Assembly (NCBI GenBank): GCA_024291935.2 | Contig: CM044320.1 | Location: 49,914,001-49,978,000 of the forward strand | Reading direction: 5' to 3' | Origin: Okapia johnstoni | Lineage: Eukaryota > Chordata > Mammalia > Artiodactyla > Giraffidae | DNA length: 64,000 nt | Part shown: in pieces, positions 1 to 11,912 of the stretch | Layout: every line of letters starts with the position of its first letter | Position numbering within the stretch: position 1 is the first letter of the stretch | The notes under the pieces: model-generated | Database searches by the model: none | The model's input: only the letters and a program-made list of their open reading frames with translations | Told to the model about the DNA's origin: nothing | Position numbers and translations under genes: made by a program

Positions 1-213
1 GAGTCTCTTTTGAAATATTTTTTCTGTTTTAATTAAAAATCTTTAAATTAATAGCTCATCATGAAGATCTTTCACTTTGGTTTTTTGAAGTTTTTTTAAA
101 AAACTTAGGATATGAACAAATAACTGAAAAAGTGACCATCAAAAATAAAACCAAGTTAGAGTTTTTAATATATATGAATTCAAGTATGTAATTTCAAAAA
201 CTTTTATACACAG

Positions 214-327
214 AATATTTAGAAGGTGTGGGAAGACCAACAGTCCTTGAAGAGCATATACAGGAAGATATGACACAAGAAACACATATTTCATCTCCTG
301 TTGAATCTCCTTCCAAGAAGACCAAAA
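214..327 (+). CDS. Internal coding exon of an unidentified host gene
   Basis: A 114-bp exon candidate. A pyrimidine-poor but usable acceptor (…tatacacag) precedes base 214 and a strong donor (gtgagt) starts at 328. Only one of the three frames is open. Its first two bases finish a codon from an upstream exon and its last base (327) starts a codon completed by the next exon. The 37 complete codons read YLEGVGRPTVLEEHIQ at the start and ISSPVESPSKKTK at the end: acidic and polar, with a possible Ser-Pro/Lys-rich phosphorylation or nuclear-localisation stretch near the end. No membrane segment is seen. I do not recognise the protein. Upstream exons lie outside the window. The splice signals, single open frame and phase agreement with 4739-4905 support a real exon. 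Confidence 0.7.
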
Positions 328-464
328 GTGAGTAGCTAATTGTAAAACCCTTGAGATAATATTAGACTGTTATGTACAATTTTATGCTGTACGTACAAAA
401 GGGCTCAAACTTGTGAAAATATAAGGTCTAATAAGTTATATCTTATAATCTATATTTTATCCAT

Positions 465-590
465 TATTCAGTCAATATTTATTGAGCTCCTACTGTTTAT
501 CAGACACTATTCTTAGTCCTGAGATACAGTGGTGATCAAGGGAAATAGCAATCCCTGCTGACATGAAGCTTACATGGAGTGGATATTTCA
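465..590 (-). repeat. L2 LINE 3'-end fragment
   Basis: The + strand reads like the reverse complement of the L2 tail: 'tattgagctcctactgtttatcagacactattct', then a 'gatacagtggtgatcaa' segment and 'catgaagcttacatggagtgg'. The copy is old, diverged and intronic. Confidence 0.6.
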
Positions 591-945
591 CAGTTGACTT
601 TTCTCCCTAAAATTTGTTTTTAAGGTGGACTAAAAAACATATATCTTGAATGTAACTGCTGATATTCTTTTAGAATAAATTATTGGGATGAAGTTGCTTT
701 CTGAGAATAATTAGAAAAAAAAATTAGTATTTGCCTGTAACCTGTGAAATATTCATGTCCATAGTTGATGCATATTATATATCTGTTCCTTCTGTTATCC
801 CTTTATTAGTTATATAATTATTTGTTTAAATATGTTCTACTGTTTGTTTTTGTTGAACCTAGAAAGTAGAATCCCAGCACTATTTCAATTTTTTAATGTT
901 GAATGAATTCTGTCGCAAAAGTATAATGCCCACAAATACTTGGGT
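591..945. other. Intronic AT-rich sequence, nothing recognised
   Basis: No open frame, RNA gene or recognisable repeat is seen between the L2 tail and the transposon remnant. Confidence 0.5.
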
Positions 946-1131
946 TGAGGTCCCCAACCTCCAGGATCTAATGCCTGGTGATATGAGGTGGACTGATATA
1001 ATAGTAATAAAGTGCACAGTAAGTGTAATGTGCTTGAATCTTCCCAAAACCATCCCCTCAACGCTGACTGTGGGAAAATTGTCTTCCACAAAACCAGTCC
1101 CTGGTGCCAAAAATGTTCAGGACCACCGTTC
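946..1131 (+). mobile_element. Old DNA-transposon remnant with inverted ends (hAT-like by recall)
   Basis: The left end has ggtccccaacct (949-960). The right end has an imperfect reverse complement around 1114-1128 (tgttcaggaccaccg). The interior (gtcttccacaaaaccagtccctgg, aataaagtgcacag) matches my memory of a common internally deleted mammalian DNA transposon. The short open frames here are incidental. Confidence 0.5.
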
Positions 1132-1327
1132 TAAAAGACTATTGAAATTAAATGCTATTATAAGTGAAGTTTGAGGAATTGTAATTCCAAATGATTTTAT
1201 GTACTACATTTATGTAAGCCTTCAGTACTTATTTTCATTTTGATAAAGAATAAAAATAGACAAAACTGGAATTTATTGTTGTCTTTTAATATTATCGTAC
1301 TAATTATGGTTTCAGTTCATGTTCAGT

Positions 1328-2919
1328 TCAGTCACTCAGTCGTATCCAACTCTTTGCGACCCCATGGACCGCAGCACACCAGGCCTCCCTGTCCATCACC
1401 AACTCCCGGAGTTTACCCAAACTCTTGTCTATTGAGTTGGTGATGCTATCCAGCCATCTCATCCTCTGTCGTCCCCTTCTCCTCCTGCCTTCAAACTTTC
1501 TCAGCATTAGGTTCTTTTCAAATGAGTCAGCTCTTCGTATGAGGTGGCCAAAGTATTGGAGTTTCAGCTTCAACATCAGTCCTTCCAATGAAAACTCAGG
1601 ACTGATCTTCTTTAGAATGGACTGGTTGGATCTCCTTGCAGTCCAAGGGACTCTCAAGAGTCTTCTCCAACACCACAGTTCAAAAGCATCAATTCTTCAG
1701 TGCTCAGCTTTCTTTATAGTTCAATTGCACATCCATGCATGACTACTAGAAAAACCATAACCTTGACAAGGTGGACCTTTATTGTCAAAGTAATGCCTCT
1801 GCTTTTTAATATACTATCTAGTTTGGCCATAACTTTTCTTCCAAGGAGCAAGTGTGTTTCAATTTCATGGCTGCAGTCTCCATCTGCAGTGATTTTGGAG
1901 CCACCCCAAAATAAAGTCTGACACTTTTTCCACTGTTCCACATCTATTTGCCATGAAGTGATGGGACCAGATGCCATGATCTTAGTTTTCTGAATGTTGA
2001 GTTTTAAGCCAACTTTTTCACTCTCCTCTTTCACTTTCATCAAAAGGTTCTTTATTTCTTCTTCGCTTTCTGCCATAAGGGTGGTGTCATCTGCATATCT
2101 GAGGTTATTGATGTTTCTCCTGGCAATCTTGATTCCAGCTTGTGCTTCATCCAGCCCAGTGTTTCTCATGATGTACTCTGCATATAAGTTAAATAAGCAG
2201 GGTGACAATTACAGCCTTGACTTACTCCTTTTCCTGTTTGGAACCAGTCTGTTGTTCCATGTCCAGTTCTAACTGTTGCTTCCTGACCTGCACACAGATT
2301 TCTCAAGAGGCAGGTCAGGTGGTCTGGTATTCCCATCTCTTTCAGAATTTTCCACAGTTTATTGTGATCCACACAGTCAAAAGCTTTGGCATAGTCAATA
2401 AAGCAGAAATAGATGTTTTTCTGGAACTCTCTTGCTTTTTCAGTGATCCAGTGGATGTTGGAAATTTGATCTCTGGTTCCTCTGCCTTTTCTAAAACCAG
2501 CTTGAACATCTGGAAGTTCACAGTTCACGTATTGCTGAAGCTTTGTTTGGAGAGTTATGAGCATTACTTTACTAGTGTGTTGAGATGAGTGCAATTGTGC
2601 TGTAGTTTGAACATTTTTTGGCATTGCCTTTCTTTGGGATTGGAATGAAAACTGACCTTTGCCAGTCCTGAGGCCACTGCTGAGTTTTCAAATTTTTCTG
2701 GCATATTAAGTGCAGTGCTTTCACAGCATCATCTTTGAGGATTTGAAATAGCTCAACTGGAATTCCATCACCTCCACTAGCTTTGTTCATAGTGATGCTT
2801 CCTAAGGCCCACTTGACTTCACATTCCAGGATGTCTGGCTCTAGGTGAGTGATAACACCATCATGATTATCGGGTTGTGAAGATCTTCTTTGTACAGTTC
2901 TTCTGTGTATTCTTGGCAC
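1328..2919 (-). pseudogene. BovB reverse-transcriptase region, frame broken
   Basis: On the minus strand the reverse-transcriptase half reads in several overlapping pieces: 2919-2572, 2624-2166, 2208-1714 and 1657-1328. Frameshifts and stops therefore separate the finger, palm and C-terminal parts. Recognisable stretches are VQAGFRKGRGTRDQI in the second piece, the catalytic LRYADD motif in the third, and the C-terminal [11 protein letters not shown] and [16 protein letters not shown] in the last. The protein would have copied BovB RNA at nicked DNA and supplied activity to SINEs in trans; this copy cannot make an intact enzyme. Confidence 0.85.
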
Positions 2920-4238
2920 ATCTTCTTAATATCTTCTGCTTTTGTTAGGTCCATACAATTTCTCTCCTTTATTGAGCCCATCTTTGCATGAAAAGTTCCC
3001 TTGGTATCTGTAATTTTCTTGAAGAGATCTCTAGTCTTTCCCGTTCTATTGTTTTCCTCAATTTCTTTGCACTGATCACTGAAGAAGGCTTTCTTACATC
3101 TCCTTGCTATTCTTTGGAATTTAAATGTGTCTATCTTTCCTTTTCTCCTTTGCTTTTGGCTTCTCTTCTTTTCACAGCTATTGTAAGTCCTCTTCAGACA
3201 GCCATTTTGCTTTTTTGCATTTCTTTTTCTTGGGGATGGTCTTGATCCCTGTGTCTTGAATAACATCCACAGTTCATCAGGCACTCTGTCTATCAGAAAT
3301 AGTCCCTTAAATCTGTTTCTCACTTCCACTGTATAATCATAAGGGATTTGACTTAGGTCATACCCGAATGGTCTAGTGGTTTTCCCCACTTTCTTCAATT
3401 TAAGTCTTAATTTGGTAATAAGGAGTTCATGATCTGAGCCACAGTCAGTTCCCAGTCTTGTTTTTGCTGACTGTATGGAGCTTCTCCATCTTTGGCTGCA
3501 AATAATATAATCAATCTGATTTCTGTATTGGCCATCTGGTGATGTCCATGTGTAGAGTCTTCTCTTGTGTTGTTGGAAGAGGGTGTTTGCTATGACCAGT
3601 GTGTTCTCTTGGCAAAACTCTATTAGCCTTTGCCCTGCTTCATTGTGTACTCCAAGGGCAAATCTGCCTGTTATTCCAGGTGTTTCCTGACTTCCTACTT
3701 TTGCATTCCAGTCCCCTATAATGAAAAGGACATCGTTTTTGGGTGTTAGTTTCAAAAGGTCTTGTAGTTCTTCATAGAATCGTTCAACTTCAGCTTCTTC
3801 AGTGTTACTGGTCAGGGCATAGACTTGGATTACTGTGATATTGAATGGTTTGTCTTGGAAAAGAGCAGAGATCATTCTGTCCTTTTTGAGATTGCATCCA
3901 AGTACTGCCTTTCGGACTCTCTTGTTGACCATGATGGCTACTCCATTTCTTCTAAGGGATTCTTGCCCACAGTAGTAGATATAATGGTCATCTGAGTTAA
4001 ATTCACCCATTTCAGTCCATTTTAGTTCACCGATTCCTAAAATGTCGACGTTCACTCTTGCCATCTCCTGTTTGAACACTCCCAATTTGCCTTGATTCAT
4101 GGACCTAACGTTCCAGGTTCCTATGCAATACTGCTCTTTACAGCATCTGACCTTGCTTCTATCACCAGTCACATGCACAACTGGGTGTTGTTTTTGCTTT
4201 GGCTCCGTCTCTTCATTCTTTCTGGAGTATTTCTCCAC
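2841..4238 (-). pseudogene. BovB AP-like endonuclease domain, open 465-codon frame
   Basis: This is the N-terminal part of the BovB polyprotein. The apurinic-endonuclease-like domain spans about residues 37-275. The expected active-site motifs are all present: TWNVRS (Asn about 43), GELKW (Glu about 71), GDWNAKVG (Asp and Asn about 176-178), the DYI segment near 243 and GSDHELL (Ser-Asp-His about 268-270). A Lys/Arg-rich linker follows (about 335-380), and then the lead-in to the reverse transcriptase, where this frame ends at 2841. The enzyme would nick target DNA to prime reverse transcription. The domain is open, but the element as a whole is defective because the reverse-transcriptase frame is broken, so I call it a pseudogene. 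Confidence 0.85.
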
Positions 4239-4738
4239 TGATCTCCAGTAGCATATTGGGCACCTACTGACATGGGGAGTTCATCTTTCAGTGTCCTATC
4301 TTTTTGCCTTTTCATACTGTTCATGGGGTTCTCAAGGCAGCAACACTGAAGTGGTTTGCCATTCCCTTTTCCTGTGGACCACATTTTGTCAGAACTCTTC
4401 ACAACGACCTGCCTGTCTTGGTTGGCCCTACATGGCATGGCTTAGTTTCATTGAACTAGACAAAATATGGTCCATGTAATTAGATTGGTTAGTTTTCTGT
4501 GATTGTGGTTTCAGTCTGTCTGTCCTCTGATGCCCTCTCTCAGTGCCTACTGTCTTATTGGGGTTTCTCTTACCTGGGAGGTGTTAGTACCTTACTTTCA
4601 GCAAAATAAACTTTCTGATAATTTTGTTTGCCGTATTTTGAGTTCTAGGACTATACTGATTATATTTTTATTATTTAGCATGAAGTTTTAGCAGTATTCT
4701 TTTTTGAAACTTCTGAAAAATTTACTCTCGTCTTATAG

Positions 4739-4905
4739 GTGAAACTGTGACTGGCGAATTATCAAAACTCTTGGATGAAATAAAGCTCTGTCAAGAAAAG
4801 GATTATTCTTTTGAAGATTTGTGCCACACAATATCAGACCACTACTTAGATAATTTGAGCAAGATTTCAGAGGAAGAACTTGGGAAAAATGGAAGCCAGA
4901 GTGTA
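4739..4905 (+). CDS. Second coding exon of the unidentified host gene
   Basis: A 167-bp exon preceded by a pyrimidine-containing acceptor (ctctcgtcttatag) and followed by gtaagt at 4906. Its first two bases (GT) combine with the final A of the 214-327 exon to give a Ser codon, then 55 codons run with no stop. It begins ETVTGELSKLLDEIK and includes YSFEDLCHTISDHYL and ISEEELGKNG. Heptad-like spacing of Leu and Ile with charged residues suggests helices, perhaps a short coiled coil. It ends in phase 0. A donor three bases upstream (4903) would also keep phase 0. The family is not recognised. The reading frame continues 93 bases past the donor before a stop, so readthrough cannot be excluded from sequence alone, but the splice site is strong. 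Confidence 0.75.
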
Positions 4906-6576
4906 GTAAGTAAGGGGGGAAAGAAGACAATATGTCTGTCTTTGCCAGTTCATTGTGTACCTGAAAACCATGGGATTTATGTGTTATCTTACCTTTAGAT
5001 TTAGCCAGGGTCAAATGTCAGACTCCCTGTTGCTCTTCCCTGATATTTATTGGTGTTCCATTCTCACTGCATGTGTAGGGAAGAAATGCTTTGATAAATC
5101 ACTTATGGTTTATGATGATCTCACCACGGTTAGACCCTTGTAACATAAAAATTCACAGTCCCTTGGATTATGTTCTTTTAGTTTTATTGGGCATAATGAC
5201 AGTGGTTTCCAAAGAAAGAAGAAAACCTTCCTTTTGTCTTTGTTCCCTGTTTTCTCTGTCATCTGAGTCTAACACCATCTTGAAGAAGAAAGACATAGCC
5301 GAGCCATGAATATATACTTCCTGCCCACTGTATAAATCATAGTAGGAGAGATTCATTGTGGATAGTTTGACCTGCATATTTTCATAATCTTACACAAATC
5401 TCAGTGTTTGCATGCAAACTGTAAGCTCAGAATCTGAATCATGAGTAAGAGATTCTTGCTTAGTTGAATTTTTATATTGATACAATAGCAAGAAAAACTA
5501 TAGAGAATCAGTCAGTTTAAAGTCAAGATTTTTATATCTGTCTTTAGTCCTATAGAAGGATTTATAGGATGCATTGGTATTAAAGGAAATGCATTATTAT
5601 ATTATGAAAACTTTTATCACTTTTAGTACTTAATTTGTTATAGAAACATTATACTTTCTTCAAAAACCAGTAATAGAGTGGATTGTGTTAAGTATGTCAT
5701 TTTATTTATGAAGGCTAAAAAATGTTTGCTAAGTATACTGACTGTTATGAGAACATTTACTTCATTTAGTTACTTAACTGTTACTTAAAGTGACACTTTC
5801 CTAGGGTAGTATTTGCTAGTCTATCATACCTTCTAGGCCTGTTTTGTTTTGTTTTGTTTTTTCTTTTACTATGTTTTGTAAAACATCACGTTATTGGCTC
5901 CAATAAAAGCTCTTTATGAGTAATTATGATTAACTATATGTATAATGAAGTAAATACTTGTATGTTTTCCCAAATGATATTTTTATAGTAATGAAATATT
6001 TACTGTACTAACTTAATGTTAGGGCAAAACTCCTTGTTTGTTTGTTTTTAAATCTACAATAGGCCTATGCTAACTCCAATTACAAACCAGTTACATTTCC
6101 ACATTTCCTTGAAAGTTGATTAGAAATTAAGACATATTTATCCTACATAAACAATACATAGTGTTTAGGTCCATTCCTAAAGATATCTCTAAAGTGGCTA
6201 CTTCTGGTCTTCTATTTCTTAACCCACAAATTTTTCTGAAAGACCTGATGTTCTAGACCAGTGGTTTCTAAACTTTTCTTGTTATGTACCAGTAGTAAAC
6301 AAATTTTGAGCAAACATCCCAAATGTATTTATTTATAATTTTTAAGAATATATGCTATAAATTATGGGGCATATACTACAAGAGAAATTCAAGTGAGGAT
6401 GTTAAAGTGTAAAATGGATGATCTAAGTTTTTCTTTGATTCAGTTGGTATCTTGTGTACCCTAGGGTCTGCATGCTCTGCTTGGAGACCATAATTCAAAC
6501 TTATATCTTTTGAGTAGTGATGGTAAGGGCTTTTGGCATTGAGAGGGTGACATAATTTAGGATGAGTGGTGGCCAA
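4906..6576. other. Intron, mostly unique AT-rich sequence
   Basis: No coding segment is seen. A (TTTTG)n run lies at 5841-5862. A motif cagtggtttctaaactttt near 6258 resembles the terminal repeat of hAT-type elements, but the remainder is too diverged to classify. Confidence 0.45.
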
Positions 6577-6620
6577 ATTTTTGTAAGTCAAAGGCTGTTT
6601 TTTTGTAAGTCAAAGGCTGT
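6577..6620. repeat. Tandem duplication of a 22-bp unit
   Basis: ttttgtaagtcaaaggctgt occurs twice in direct succession (about 6578-6598 and 6601-6620). This looks like replication slippage. Confidence 0.9.
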
Positions 6621-6779
6621 GACAGTACTAAGGGAAAAATAAATGCTCCTAAGTTGAGCTTAAGTTCAAAATTCAAGCTTATATGTCCATAAAAGCGATC
6701 ACTCTTTGTTCCTGTAATGAAACTTTATATTGTGTTCTTTGAAAATATTATCATACGAAAATATTAAAGGTTACATGAA

Positions 6780-7000
6780 GCAGAAAAGCAGAGGGTACAC
6801 ATGAGTAAGAGCAAATAGTTCTATTTACCTGCAATAATAAATTTCATAAAGGGGGACAATGGAGATAAGATTAGAAGATAGGATGAGTTTAGGCCATGGA
6901 TGATTTTGAATGTCAGGCTGAGAATTTTGCTATTTATTTTTTAGGAAATGAGAAAAATCTAAAGGATTTTAGATGCATAAAATGCACTATTGAAAGTTGA
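6780..7000 (-). repeat. Probable L2 fragment
   Basis: The + strand has the tone of antisense L2 ('taggccatggatgattttgaatgtcaggctgag'). It is diverged, so the assignment is tentative. Confidence 0.4.
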
Positions 7001-7242
7001 GTTTCAGAAGTTGAATCTGATAGAAACTTGTTATTGAATGTTTAAAAAGCAATGCAATTTATTTAACTTTCTCTACAGCCTATGTTGTATTTGAGTTAAT
7101 TCCTGTTTTGTTGAATGTCTGTTTCTATTTATCAAGAATGGTTTTCCAAGTTTTTAAGGAATTATACTCTCAAGTTATACAAAAAATTTAACTGAGTTCT
7201 TATAGATCATTTAATATAAATGGTCATTACAGTGTTGTGAGC

Positions 7243-7283
7243 TGTAGCACTTATAACACTTATAGCACTTGTAGCACTTATAA
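7243..7283. repeat. Short 9-bp tandem repeat, about 4.5 copies
   Basis: Successive units are tgtagcact, tataacact, tatagcact, tgtagcact and a partial tataa. Confidence 0.85.
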
Positions 7284-7384
7284 TGAGATATGGTTTCTAA
7301 CTTCGAGGAGTTCAGAATTTCTGCTCCAAGAAGTCTTAAATCACTGTATGTAGAGGAGACTAATATAAAAAACAAATAAATATT

Positions 7385-7560
7385 ATAAGAATTGACATTT
7401 ATTAGGTGCTTGCTATCTGATGTTTCAATGCTTTGTATTACTTAAGCCACATAATCCATACAGTACTCCTAATAATGGAGTTATAGATTTGGGAAATGAC
7501 TCAGCTGGTAAGTGACAGATCTAGGATTCAAACTCAGAGCCAATGTCATTAATTCCCAGC
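7385..7560 (-). repeat. MIR SINE
   Basis: The + strand shows the antisense MIR order: 'acatttattaggtgcttgctat', 'aatccatacagtactcctaataatgg', 'agtgacagatctaggattcaaactcag'. Confidence 0.6.
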
Positions 7561-7589
7561 TTTATTTCTTATAATAAATTACCCTGTAG

Positions 7590-7850
7590 CCAAAGGAAAT
7601 TTTTTAAAGGAAGAGATTAATGATTTATAGGTATTCATTGACGTCTTCATGGAGGTAGGGAGAAATTAAATTGCAGTCTGGAGGAAGGGGAAATAATCTC
7701 TGCACTTGTATTGGAATGAATGAATAGGAGAGAATTTCAGTCTGCAGAAATATAATGTGCAAAAGCCCAAAGGTGAGGCCTAGCACTTAAAATGAGGATA
7801 ATTTACCATGAGAGTTTGTTTTGAAAAGTAGTGGAGAGTGAAGCTGGATA
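7590..7850 (-). repeat. L2 LINE fragment
   Basis: Antisense L2-like text, notably 'gtgcaaaagcccaaaggtgaggcctagc'. Confidence 0.5.
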
Positions 7851-7860
7851 AGTCATAATA

Positions 7861-8075
7861 ACTTTTTAACATTGACATAACACTTTATATTAATTGATTT
7901 AATCCTCACACTAACCCTATGAGATAGGTAGTATTATTCCTCCCATCTTACAGATAAGAAAAATGGAGGCACAGAGAGCTTGTTTGACCTTCCTAAGTTT
8001 ACACAGTAAATACCAGGGCCAGTCTGGTATTAACTGAATCTGGACAAAGGCAGTCTTACCACTCAACTATTTCGT
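7861..8075 (-). repeat. MIR SINE
   Basis: A clear antisense MIR core: 'aatcctcacactaaccctatgagataggtagtatt', then 'cttacagataag' and 'ggaggcacagagag'. Confidence 0.8.
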
Positions 8076-8235
8076 TAGAGAACAGGGCAGATTATTAGAT
8101 TGGGAAGCTAGTCAGAAGTTTAATATTGATGCTGAGGAGAGTAACTCTTGAGTATGGGAGTCCATTCATGAAGGTGACATTTTTAGAAGTTAGAAGTGGT
8201 ACCTCGATGTCAGATGTTCTGGGGAGAGACTCAAA

Positions 8236-8375
8236 CAGTGATTCTTAACAGTGGTCGTACATTTGACTTATCTAGAAAGCTTCAAAAACTGCTGACACCC
8301 TCAGGTACCATGGCAGAACAACTGCAACAGAATTGTTTTGGGTGATTCTGAACATTGTTCTTTAAAAAGCTTATA
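8236..8375 (+). mobile_element. MER5-like hAT transposon remnant
   Basis: It starts with cagtgattcttaacagtgg and ends with a 'ggtgattctgaacattgttc' stretch, as in nonautonomous hAT elements of the MER5 type. It is strongly diverged. Confidence 0.45.
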
Positions 8376-11276
8376 CTAACATGTATATTATTGGTCTTGA
8401 GGACCAAAACTCTGCTAGGACCTTACTGAAGTAATCCAGACCTCAGATAATGAGTCTGAACTGAGGTCTTGCTAAAACCACAGAATTATGGGATTTTAGA
8501 TCTAAATAAATCTCAGATTTCTGGTGCCCAGCCTAATTCTCCTACTGTGCAGTGTTTAAGAGCTCTCTTGAAGTAGGGAGGTTTCAGTTCATCATTAAGG
8601 AAAATTCAAACTGTAGTTCAGCCATAGTCACAAGTTGCAATTATTTCTATATTATAATGGAATGTTAAATGTGGAAAACACTTATGTTTATTATTCACAT
8701 TACTGGCTGAAGGACAGGTGTTTGAGTTCAGTTAAAATTTAAGTTTATATGATATGGAATGTTCAACTTGTTGTCATATGACAGATAATTCCAGAAGTAA
8801 TTTAGAAGAAATCAAAGTACAGGAAAATCTGTTGTGTAGCATTTATGTTATTAATAAATATATTTTACATATTAATAACTTGGCTTGAATTTTTTAGGTA
8901 TTTTAACTATTCTTTGTCATTTTAACTTTTATTGCCTTTTTTATCCAATAGAGGGCACTCTAATTCAGTAATTTAAAATAAAAATCAGCCATCTTATGTA
9001 AGAACTTTTATTTTTGAATTGGAGATTTTAGTTTTATTAAAATATTAGCCTTAAGATGGTAGTTTGAAAAATTTTACTAAAATAAGTGAATTAGGAATTA
9101 AATTCTTACAATGACTGAATGTATTTGATAGAAGGTTTTACGTTTAATGTGAAGGGAAGCTCAAGTTAAAATTGCATTTTATCTTGCATAAATTTTAATT
9201 CAAAAGTCAGTCTGTTTTAAGGTCTTTTATAATATGCAAATGGAATCATTTTCTAAGTTGAATTAAGACATTATATAATCTAGAATTTAAATTTTGTAAA
9301 AATATAAATATCTTCACATTCTTTATCAACCCCTGAAACTTAGATTTTTGAAAGTATATAAAATTATATGAAAAACATTTTCTAGTCACTTCATTTGTTT
9401 TCCCAAGTCATGTTATCAGCTTTCCCTCTGTGTGTAAACAATGTACATACTTTTTAAATGTGAACATACCATGCCTTAGAGAAATTTGATGATAGCATAA
9501 AGATCTTTAGAGGAAATTTCAGAATTTAGGTTTCAGGAAATCATTTTTTAAGATATAAATTTAAAAAGGCATTATTGTCTCACCATCCCATGTATCTAAG
9601 AAATAAATAAGAAGCATCAGGGATGAAATATGTATTTTTTTCTCCTGAGGGGAAACCTAGACACTTTAGCAGCATCTAAGGGTTATTATTTGAACGGAGT
9701 TGTGTTGGCAAGTTTTGTGCAATTTAACTCTGTGTATATTTCTTTTATATTATTTTACTTTTATATTTTATATTTCTCTCATATTTCATATTATATTTCT
9801 CTCATATTTCACACCCTGGTTTTTTTCTCCCCCTAATTGTTAATTATTCTTGCTGATTATGATGTGATGCATAATATTGTATAGTGTGCACATTTTGAAA
9901 CGTGTTTGAGAGTAAAATATCTCTTAATCCTAAGAGCATTCTGTTAAGGTATCCAAAGGCAGCAAACTTCCTTCCTAATTAAACTTCTATATATTTGAAT
10001 TTCATGAAGTTTTGTGATCACTCTGCAGATATAACATCAGCCAATCTTTGTTTTGATGTTTCCATTCTCTGTGATCTCTCTATAATATCTAATTTGAATT
10101 TAATCTTCCTAACAGAAAACTCAGCTATTATGATTTCCCTGAGAATCTATACCTTATACTCATGAGTTAACTGTAATGTTTTGTTGAAAATTTGATAATA
10201 ATTCAATGTTCTTCTAACCTTGCTCTCCAGATAATGGTGAAGTTAATTTTTGACAACTCTCAGTCGCTTGTCACATTGACCTCATTCATTTGCCATAACA
10301 CACCTGATTTGTAATTCTGCTTCATGCTGTGCATTTGAGAATTCTTGATCCTGTTTTTGAGTAAAGGCTTTGGACAGCCTGCCATTGTAAAGGAATCCCA
10401 TTTTGCTTCCTAATGCCAAAAGAAATCATTCTAGAGCCTGAACTTAAAGAGACATGTCAGTGGCGATAATCACTTATCTTTGTGTTCCGGGAAATGTTTT
10501 TCACCTTGAAGAGCAATTAATTCTAATGGAGTATTGAACTAGTAACCAAAAAAAAAAAAAATTACTGAAGTCGCTCATGCTTCTAACGTATTTTATCATG
10601 GGACCATTTGAGACATGACTACTGAATATTGGGATCAATTCAGCCTCTAACAGATGAAGAATTAGATTCTCTACAATACAATCGAAGTCAATAACAGTAG
10701 ACGGAAAATATTCTGTGTGGCTTGCTTTAATTTCAGGGTTAGAATTTTAAAATTGTCTGGTATTATTTTAACTTACTCTTGCCAGAATTTTTATTTCTAC
10801 CATCTATGCTTTTTAAAGTTTAAATATTTTGGTTGCTTAGTTTCACAACAGTTCCATTTAGTTGATAGCTGCCAGTTTATTCTACCAAATAATTAATAAT
10901 GAGAAACAAAGTCTTTATTTGGAGAAAGAATGAGGTAGTCAAGACAGTTAATTTGACAGGGAATGAAAAAGTTCTAAAATGAATCAGGATAATGAACCAG
11001 TGAGAAGTGTATATTAATAAAAGTGGAAATAACTTGCCCCTAAAATAAATGAGACAAACATTGATTATGTTATATCTTTTCCTATAATCATCTGTTCTAT
11101 GTTACTGAAATAAATCTATTCTAGCTTTGAAGATTTTCTTTTTACCCTATAATCCTGCTTTTACTTAGCATGGTGTCATTTCCCAAAACATTTAAAGATC
11201 TTTATTGACATAATTATTCTCATCAGCTTCACTAATTTACTGAGTCCTCACATTAGGGGATTATACTAATTTCTTC
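8376..11276. other. Intron, AT-rich, little recognised
   Basis: No convincing exon is seen. A 21-bp unit (tatatttctctcatatttca plus one base) is duplicated at 9769-9812, and an A14 run lies near 10548. The rest looks unique or too old to classify. Confidence 0.5.
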
Positions 11277-11310
11277 AATAACATGTGTTTGTAACTTAGA
11301 GTAACATTAT

Positions 11311-11448
11311 GGGCTTCCCTTGTGGCTCAGCTGGTAAAGAATCTGCCTGCAATATGGGAGACCTGGGTTCGATCCCTGGATTGGGAAGATCCCCTAGAGA
11401 AGGGAAAGGCTACCCACTCTAATGTTCTGGACTGGAGAATTCCATGGA
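11311..11448 (+). mobile_element. Bov-tA SINE with a 34-bp target-site duplication
   Basis: It begins gggcttcccttgtggctcag (the tRNA-derived head), followed by aagaatctgcctgcaat and ggttcgatccctgg (B-box region), and ends near ggagaattccatgg. Direct repeats flank it at 11277-11310 and 11449-11482: 34 bp with one G/A mismatch, longer than usual for target-primed insertion. Confidence 0.93.
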
Positions 11449-11484
11449 AATAACATGTATTTGTAACTTAGAGTAACATTATAG

Positions 11485-11600
11485 TATAGAGAACAGGAAC
11501 TTTGAGCTGAAAGAGATTTGTGTTTGAATCCCAGTTCTAGTCCTTAGATAAATCATCCTGATCTCCAGATTTCTCATCTGTAGCATAGTATTTCTAAAAA
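11485..11600 (+). repeat. MIR SINE fragment
   Basis: Sense-oriented MIR text: 'gtttgaatcccagttctag', 'ctccagatttctcatctgtagcat'. Confidence 0.55.
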
Positions 11601-11912
11601 GTCTTTCTGACCTCTACTTTTGAATCAGAATGTCTGGAGGTAGATTTTTACAATAAACTTCTTAGGTGATTCTTGTGCTCTTTGTGAACTGCCCTAGAAC
11701 ATTTTTTATTTTTTAAATTAAAAACAAAATTTTTAGAGCATTTTTAAATGTTGAATTCTTTCAGTCAACTACTCAGATCCATTTTCTTTTTTCTCACATG
11801 GTTCTATGGATCTCAGATTTCAATGATCTCACTTTAATTTGCTTTTGCTTTTTTTTTCTGTTCCTGTGAATACAAATATGATTGGTCATCAAGGCAAAAT
11901 GATTTACCGTTT

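Larger units (their letters stand above)
1317..4503 (-). mobile_element. Full-length BovB (RTE-clade) LINE, antisense in the host intron
   Basis: About 3.19 kb, close to the usual full length of BovB. The 3' end lies at the left, with the characteristic ttcagttcagtcactcagtcg read on the + strand. The element then runs through reverse transcriptase and endonuclease to a 5' region near 4500. It is flanked by an imperfect 12-bp direct repeat, tatggtttcagt (1305-1316) and tgtggtttcagt (4504-4515), consistent with target-primed insertion. The coding frame is broken in the reverse-transcriptase part and open in the endonuclease part. It sits between two host exons in the opposite orientation. Confidence 0.92.

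Noticed and set aside
880..1174. Open frames on both strands near 900-1170
   Set aside because: They lie within a DNA-transposon remnant and show no protein similarity I can recognise.
11311..11448. A functional tRNA gene (glutamate-like head with A and B boxes)
   Set aside because: The tRNA-like text is the head of a Bov-tA SINE repeated many times in the window, with flanking target-site duplications.
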